Positions 59,134 to 64,000 of a DNA stretch of 64,000 nt are shown here, piece after piece (the first letter of the stretch is position 1; each line of letters starts with the position of its first letter). This DNA comes from Knoxdaviesia capensis (Eukaryota > Ascomycota > Sordariomycetes > Microascales > Gondwanamycetaceae), in the NCBI GenBank assembly GCA_001510575.1, contig LNGK01000004.1, positions 3,346,667 through 3,410,666 on the forward strand, given 5' to 3'. Both the position numbers and the translations under genes were made by a program. A model generated the notes under the pieces. The model was not told the DNA's origin. It saw only the letters and a program-made list of their open reading frames with translations, and ran no database searches.

Positions 59134-60262
59134 CCACACACTCTGTTCCCTTGCCCTTCCCATAGTGTTATGCATATGTTGATTGCACGTGTGTGTCGAC
59201 TGCTTGTCTTCTCTCTCTCTCCATGCATGCCCACATGTGCCGTAGTCCGACATTGCCTCCCATCTCTCCCCCGGTGGTCGCGATCCGTCGCACAGCATGG
59301 CCAGGCCCCTCAAAACGGCCGCTGCACTCCCAGCGCGCAACCATGCCCGGGGGTGCCTCTGCCTTCTGCCGTCGGGGGCGGCTGGCCACAGTCTCCCTGC
59401 TCCCCCCTCCCCCTCCTCCCCTCTTCGCCAGATCACGCTCTCTCTCCCCCTCTCTCTCTCGGCGTTGTTGTTTCCCGCCGTCGGTGTCCGCAGCGTGTGT
59501 GTGCCCGGGCCAACGACGTCGCACCGCTTGCTGCATGCAGGGCCACGCAAGGGACGGCCGGCGGCTGCGTGCAGTGCCACGGATGGCGCCGGTGGTTGGA
59601 CGTGTGCGTGCCTTGCTGTTGGGTGGCCAGATGCGGCGGCCTCTTCTGCACTTTTTTCACCGAGCCACGATGTGTGTTGCCCGGTTGATTTCGTCTTGCG
59701 GACTTGGGTCTTCCTGGATGTCAGGACTGATCGCCTGTCAAAGGCCCAGGAGATCCCTTGAAACCCGCTCTGACGGAGTCCTGGTGTGCTCGGGGGATCC
59801 TCACGCGTGACATATCACGGTCTGGGGAACCCCGGAACCACGGAGATCAGGATCCTCCCAGACATCAGCCAGCCGGCTTTCACCAATCCACTCAAAGCCC
59901 GGTGGTTCAATGGCTGCCAGGCGATCCGACAAAAGAAGACGAAGCATGATCCGGGGTGCAAAGATCCTGACGGAATTCTCCGCGATGTGCACATGAGACT
60001 TCCTGGTCATCATCTGAATCCGTTGTGAAGCATGTGTGCCGATCTCTTCAGATGGAATCTAATCTGCAAGACAAGTGATTCGTTTCAAGGACTGTGACTG
60101 TGAATCCGGGTTGGAGGAAGAGTGTTTCAATGGTGCTGGAATTCGTTAGATGTTTCTCACAAACAGTTTCAAAAGAAAGCGTGTGTATTTGCTTCAAAGT
60201 GGTAGAAAGACAGACAGAGAAAAAAAAAAGATAAAGAGAAAAGAATTGCTGAAAGGCAAAAA

Positions 60263-60347
60263 TGCGTAATCTGGGAATCGAACCCAGGGCTAATCGAAAT
60301 CATTGCAACGATGGCAACGATTAATGTTACCACTACACCAATTACGC
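60263..60347 (-). tRNA. tRNA-Gly(GCC) with a 14-nt intron
   Basis: Read on the minus strand from 60347. The acceptor GCGTAAT pairs with ATTACGC (60270-60264) and the discriminator is A (60263). The D arm is GTGT/ACAT with the AGTGGTA loop. The anticodon stem AATCG/CGATT encloses TTGCCAT with anticodon GCC. The T arm is CTGGG/CCCAG around TTCGATT. The extra 14 nt one base 3' of the anticodon is at the canonical nuclear tRNA intron position, and removing it leaves a 71-nt tRNA including the discriminator, normal for tRNA-Gly. A box and B box are intact. TTTTT shortly downstream (about 60258-60262) is a pol III terminator. Confidence 0.93.
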
Positions 60348-60483
60348 CTATGGAAAGTACTTGCAATATTTGGCCCTATTAGCTGCCCCCCTCAATCAAC
60401 GGGACCTAGTGATTTTAATTCCATCGACAACAACACTCGATAGCTTCAATCACAGCAAGGTTTTTTCTATCTTTATAAAACCC

Positions 60484-60501
60484 TTTTTTTTTTTTTTTTT
60501 T
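60484..60501. repeat. T18 homopolymer
   Basis: Eighteen T on the plus strand (A on the minus strand), between the tRNA-Gly gene and the tRNA-like relic. Confidence 0.95.
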
Positions 60502-60683
60502 GCGTAGCCATGGACCTCACAGATTCGACATACTCGCAACTATACACTCTAAATGCAGATCGCCATCGCCCAGAAAAGATAGCTACATATATAATGCAAA
60601 AAAGAGTTCATCCGCTGGTCGCCCAGCTTCGATAGGACTACATCTCTTCGCCGGCCGCCCGATCGTTTTTTGTCGAGCCCAAA

Positions 60684-60755
60684 TCCCCCGAGGGAATTCG
60701 AACCCGCGACTCGTCGGTTGTCAAGCAGGGTCGATCACCGTTCCACCAAATGCAC
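60684..60755 (-). pseudogene. Decayed tRNA, Val(GAC)-like
   Basis: On the minus strand a 72-nt stretch keeps an A-box (TGGTGGAACGG), an anticodon loop TTGACAA (GAC, Val) and a near-consensus B-box (GGTTCGAATTC), in tRNA-like spacing. The anticodon stem (CCTGC against CCGAC), the T stem (GCGGG against TCCCT) and the acceptor (GTGCATT against CGGGGGA) no longer pair. It therefore looks like a pseudo-tRNA or tRNA-derived element. A chance match is possible but less likely given three conserved blocks in order and a true tRNA 337 bp away on the same strand. Confidence 0.4.
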
Positions 60756-60950
60756 GAGTTTGTCCTGAACCGGGTACTGCCCAGCCGCCTTCTCGGCGAA
60801 AGTCAACAACTCCAAAGGCCCTTATAAGGTATACTCAAGTGCTGTTGTTGTTTGGTTGCCGTTGCCGGTTGTTTACCGGAGGCATCGGCCAGCTGGCGGC
60901 CGCGGTGTTGACATCTGCTGGCGGACCGGAACGGAGGTGCTTGTGTTGTC

Positions 60951-60952
<2 letters not shown>

Positions 60953-60993
<41 letters not shown>

Positions 60994-61014
60994 TGTGTGT
61001 GTGTGTGTGTGTGT
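60953..61014. repeat. Compound (GA)19(GT)12 microsatellite
   Basis: Thirty-eight bases of GA pass directly into 24 bases of GT at 60990/60991. Confidence 0.95.
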
Positions 61015-62200
61015 GATGTTGGCTTCCTAGACATGTAGCGGCTCGCCCACGCAACAAGGCCTCACAGCACGAGACACACCATGCAACTGTGAACAAGCCA
61101 TGCCCTCCTTTCCCTTCCTCCCCTCTGCCGCTCTCTTCATTTCCGCCACCACACCAACAACCCAGAAATAGGGGCCGATCTCCCTCCCAAGCACACGCGC
61201 ACGCAAAAGAAGACGAGAGCAACGTCGCACATCGACGGATCCGAAGGGTAACAACCACTCACGACAAGAAAAGAAAAACAAGACGTAAAAGAAAACACGC
61301 AATTCCCTTACATGCTTTACAGGTGCGGCACAAGCCTGCGAAGTGTGTGCGAGGCCGCTGCAGTTACACGACACCCAGAAACAGTGAGTGTGGCTCCCCC
61401 TCCCCTTCTCCCCCCTCTCTGCTGCTCCTCCGCGCTGCTCGTTGTCCGATCGCCCGCTCATGCTGCGTACGCACACACGCACTCACACAACGCCATTATT
61501 TCCTGCTCTTTCGATTTTCTGGCTGGCTGGCTGGCTGGTGTGCGTGTGTGTGTGTGTGTGCTGGTGTTGTGCCACGGCATGGCCCACACGTTTCCCATGG
61601 ACATAGTGGATTCGTAGGAGCCCAAGACCGCATCTGCTTTTCTTTTTCTGTGCTCCTTGAGAAAAGAGATAGCCAGCACACAGAGAAAAGAGGAAAATGG
61701 CCCGGCAGCACAAGATTGCCAGTCCACCGTGTTGTCCCACACTCCCGGCCCCCCCCTTTTTTTACACCCTCAGAACTCATACCCCGTTATAGCGAGAGAT
61801 ATAGAGAGAGAGAGGGAGAGGGAGAGATACACTCAAGTGTCTCCTGCTGCTGGGCCGCTGTTGTTACTCGCTTGTACCACAGGCGACAAGAAAACGCATT
61901 CTACTGCCGTCCGGAATGAGAGCCGGTGGCAAGTGTGCGGACTCCAAAACAAGGTGCTGTTTCCGGGAGAAACATCTGGTGGGAGGAACTTTTCAGAAAC
62001 GGACCAACGGAAGATCTGGCCACGAGGATCATCCCGTTGAAACTGGCCAGACATACCATGTGAGGTGAGAAGGGAGATCCGCCATCACATCGCCCGGGCC
62101 ATTGATGGGGGGGGTTGTTTCCCATTCCTCCGTCCTCACCGATTGTATTGCAGGACATCCGGCACGAGATCTTTGTTCGATCGTCGGGAGATGCGCGACG

Positions 62201-62204
<4 letters not shown>

Positions 62205-62241
<37 letters not shown>
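62205..62241. repeat. (AC)18 microsatellite
   Basis: An uninterrupted AC run of about 37 bases in non-coding DNA. Confidence 0.95.
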
Positions 62242-62245
<4 letters not shown>

Positions 62246-63268
62246 CCGTCGCTCCCTCGCTACAATCCACGGCGATAACGGGGAGAAGAGCCACCTCGAC
62301 CTTGCTCCTCCTCATCCCCAAACAGCCCCGAGCCTTGGCCGATTGCCACGCCTGCGTCACCACGAGAAATCGAGCGGCGTACGCTGCAGAGCGGCTACGA
62401 TAAAGTAATGCCCAGCCTGTGTGGAAAGCCACGTCCATGTTTTTTTTTCTTCGAGCGCTCTGTGTTGTCGTGTAGCCTCTCTCGAAGAAATACCGCCCTG
62501 GTTGGCTGGAAACTGCCCCCCTCTCCTCGCTGTATCCCCTCAGAAACACCAAAACAGAGATAAATATACCGGAATCTCTTCTGTACAACAGCCAAACTTA
62601 TTGACCAATCCATGACTAACCCCTGTCCGCGCAACGTCGGGGCCAGAGAGAGCACACATGGTGATGGATCCCACGTTGTCCAAGAGCGCAGAATCCCACA
62701 CCCCCCCCTCCCCTTGTGTATCTCGTTGTTCTCACGCGGCCCAGAGAGTCCAGCTTGTGTACGCATGTCCCACAAAAGAGAAAAGAAACAAAGAGAAGAG
62801 TGAGTAGCACAGGGTTCGCCGGCATGAACTGCGTGCCACACAACGGTCTGTTCGGAGCGGAAACACAGAGGGAAAAAGAAGCAGAACAAGAAAAAAAAGA
62901 AAAAAAGAAAAAAAGAAAAAATACAGAGGAGGCGTATCTGTGGTTTCCGTAGCACAGGTGGCGGTCTGGTGTTGGTTTGTCTTGGTAGCAGACGCCCGCC
63001 ATGGAGCGGGTAATAAGAGAAGTGTAGAGAGCACGAACGGAAGTCGGGGATTCACGTTCCCGTAATTCGTAATGCGGTTGTAACTTAATTTCTGTAAACC
63101 CTAATACTAACACAGTAGTGAGGACGTAACTTCATGGCACATAGCAGTTCGTCAAGTAAGAAAACAGGAAGTTGGAGAGAGCTCCCCAGTCTCACGTCGT
63201 CTCGTGAGTCTATCATGATTATCAACAGTTGCTCGCCAAGCCAGTTTTTGGTGGTTGAGAATCAAGCC

Positions 63269-64000
63269 TCAGCGGGGAGGCAGTTGGTCCTGAGACCCCG
63301 GCTTGGTCGCCGTCTGGGAGTGTGGTTTGACGAGAGTGGTGTTGAACACATCGTAGACGCTCGCCTGTTTGTGGGAGGACGTCTTGACGCCAGAGAACCG
63401 GGCTTCGGGCAGTCGAATGCCGGCGCTGAGGCTCTCGAGGACCCTGAAAAACAAGCGAAACCGCCACAGTCAGCTTCATCACAAGTGGGGAGAGGGGGAG
63501 AAGAGCAAGAAGACAAGACCAGGAAGGAAGTGTAGGTGTGTATACATACCACTCCACGCCAACATACTTCACTCCACACCCACCAACCCGGCGGATCTCC
63601 TTCTGGATTTTGGCCGCCGCGAGTCCGCCGCCGGCGCCACTGCCAACCTTGGCCTGGCGGCCGAGAATCACATGCGTGACCTGCCGGCGTCCCAGGTGGA
63701 TCGACACGCGCGCGCCGTTTTCCGCGAGCACGCGCTTCAGCCCGTGGTCGGAGATCAACGGGAACGTGCTGCCGTTGACGTATACCACCAGTCCGGCGAA
63801 GATGCCGCGCTGGCGCTGAAGAGCCTCCGGAGCCTGGGGTTGAGTGTGGGTCGGGGCTGATGTCAGCGTTGGGGTGGGGGCCGGTGCTGGTGTGGGTGTC
63901 GGGAGAGCCGGGGCAGGCACTTGTTTGGCCGGCCGCGCCCCGGGTGTTGTGCAGTGCACAGTGGTCACAGCCGACGGCGCCGCAAGTCCCCCGCCCGTGC
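63269..64000 (-). CDS. BRCT-domain protein, 5' part beyond the window
   Basis: The visible C-terminal part is in two exons: 63550 to the window edge, and 63443-63269. They are joined by a 106-bp intron (GTATGT donor, TTTTTCAG acceptor) that splits a Trp codon. The frame is still open at 64000 with no ATG, so the start lies outside. A Pro/Ala/Thr-rich linker precedes a BRCT fold: GIFAGLVVYVNGSTFPLISD, GARVSIHLGRRQVTHVILGR, then VKYVGVEW and VLESLSAGIRLPEARFS, with the conserved Trp of the last helix exactly at the splice site. BRCT domains bind phosphopeptides or DNA ends in repair and checkpoint proteins. The GRRQVTHVILG and AAAKIQKEIRRVGG blocks are, from memory, typical of a conserved ascomycete BRCT protein, perhaps related to the Rev1 BRCT. 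The exact orthologue cannot be fixed from this fragment. Confidence 0.85.

Larger units (their letters stand above)
45548..60262. other. Gene-poor interval, second half: no confident gene
   Basis: Nearly 15 kb without a recognisable coding gene on either strand. Simple repeats become denser to the right: CA, GT, GA, CT and TA runs occur every 1-2 kb. Frames of 150-320 codons (for example 56505-57452 minus, 50971-51699 plus, 59193-59810 plus) cross these repeats and show Ser/Leu, His/Thr or Cys/Val periodicity, which marks them as artefacts. A TTTTGCC heptamer is repeated near 51429-51451. A GCT run at 51284-51299 and another near 54570 are the only triplet repeats noted. Confidence 0.6.
60756..63268. 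other. Intergenic stretch before the BRCT gene; no gene seen
   Basis: 2.5 kb of repeat-rich DNA with GA, GT and CA runs, a CTGG run near 61519-61537, a short GA run near 61803-61826 and an A/G-rich tract near 62870-62930. Frames through it are repeat-driven (for example 61089-61919 plus). The part nearest 63268 should contain the 3' UTR of the BRCT gene. Confidence 0.6.

Noticed and set aside
61089..61919. 276-codon plus-strand frame
   Set aside because: Runs through CA, GT and GA repeats; His/Thr/Ser-rich artefact.
21115..63268. CRISPR array, operon or phage-like module
   Set aside because: The window is eukaryotic; repeats are simple sequence or short palindromes without spacer-repeat structure.

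Overview
This window is nuclear DNA from a filamentous ascomycete (Pezizomycotina). Genes have short introns (80-106 bp) with GTRAGT/GTAYGY donors and YAG acceptors. Recognisable genes include an APSES regulator of the StuA family, the proline-biosynthesis enzyme Pro2 and a QDR-type drug:H+ antiporter. The APSES core of StuA carries residues (DNHMINGT, VHNIGALLYHPTNQ) that, from memory of the family, fit Sordariomycetes/Leotiomycetes better than Eurotiales. The class assignment is therefore an inference.

The left third (1-21.1 kb) is ordinary fungal gene space. A four-exon MFS transporter (141-2221, minus) diverges across 2.9 kb from the intronless PRO2 (5109-6464, plus), which has two perfect Gcn4/CPC1-type sites upstream. 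PRO2 converges on a 954-residue coiled-coil protein of probable fungal TACC/Alp7 type (7078-9942, minus). Next come a frame-broken coding relic (10520-11103, minus), a non-secreted trypsin-fold protease-like protein with a complete His-Asp-Ser triad (14067-15653, plus), and stuA (19043-21114, minus) with two introns inside the APSES-coding region.

From the stuA start to 63269, about 42 kb, I find no convincing protein-coding gene. The first ~4 kb is strongly pyrimidine-rich on the stuA coding strand, as expected of a long fungal leader and promoter, and holds a 17-base assembly gap inside a G tract. The rest is mid-GC DNA crowded with simple repeats (CA, GA, GT, TACTG, G runs), GTACTGTAC-type palindromes and one ~275-bp GA/CA compound minisatellite. 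Open frames here have roughly the lengths expected by chance, and many of the longest cross microsatellites. Near the right end lie a tRNA-Gly(GCC) gene with a 14-nt intron and, 337 bp further on, a decayed tRNA-like element with a Val(GAC)-type anticodon loop. The window closes with the 3' part of a BRCT-domain gene (63269 to beyond 64000, minus).

The genes do not form one pathway or an obvious cluster; they are housekeeping, transport, cytoskeletal and developmental genes side by side. The most unusual property is the large gene-free interval between the 5' side of stuA and the BRCT gene. I see no clear evidence for a novel defence, mobile or biosynthetic system. The best candidates for new biology are a stuA long-range regulatory or noncoding-RNA region and the uncharacterised intracellular serine protease-like protein.
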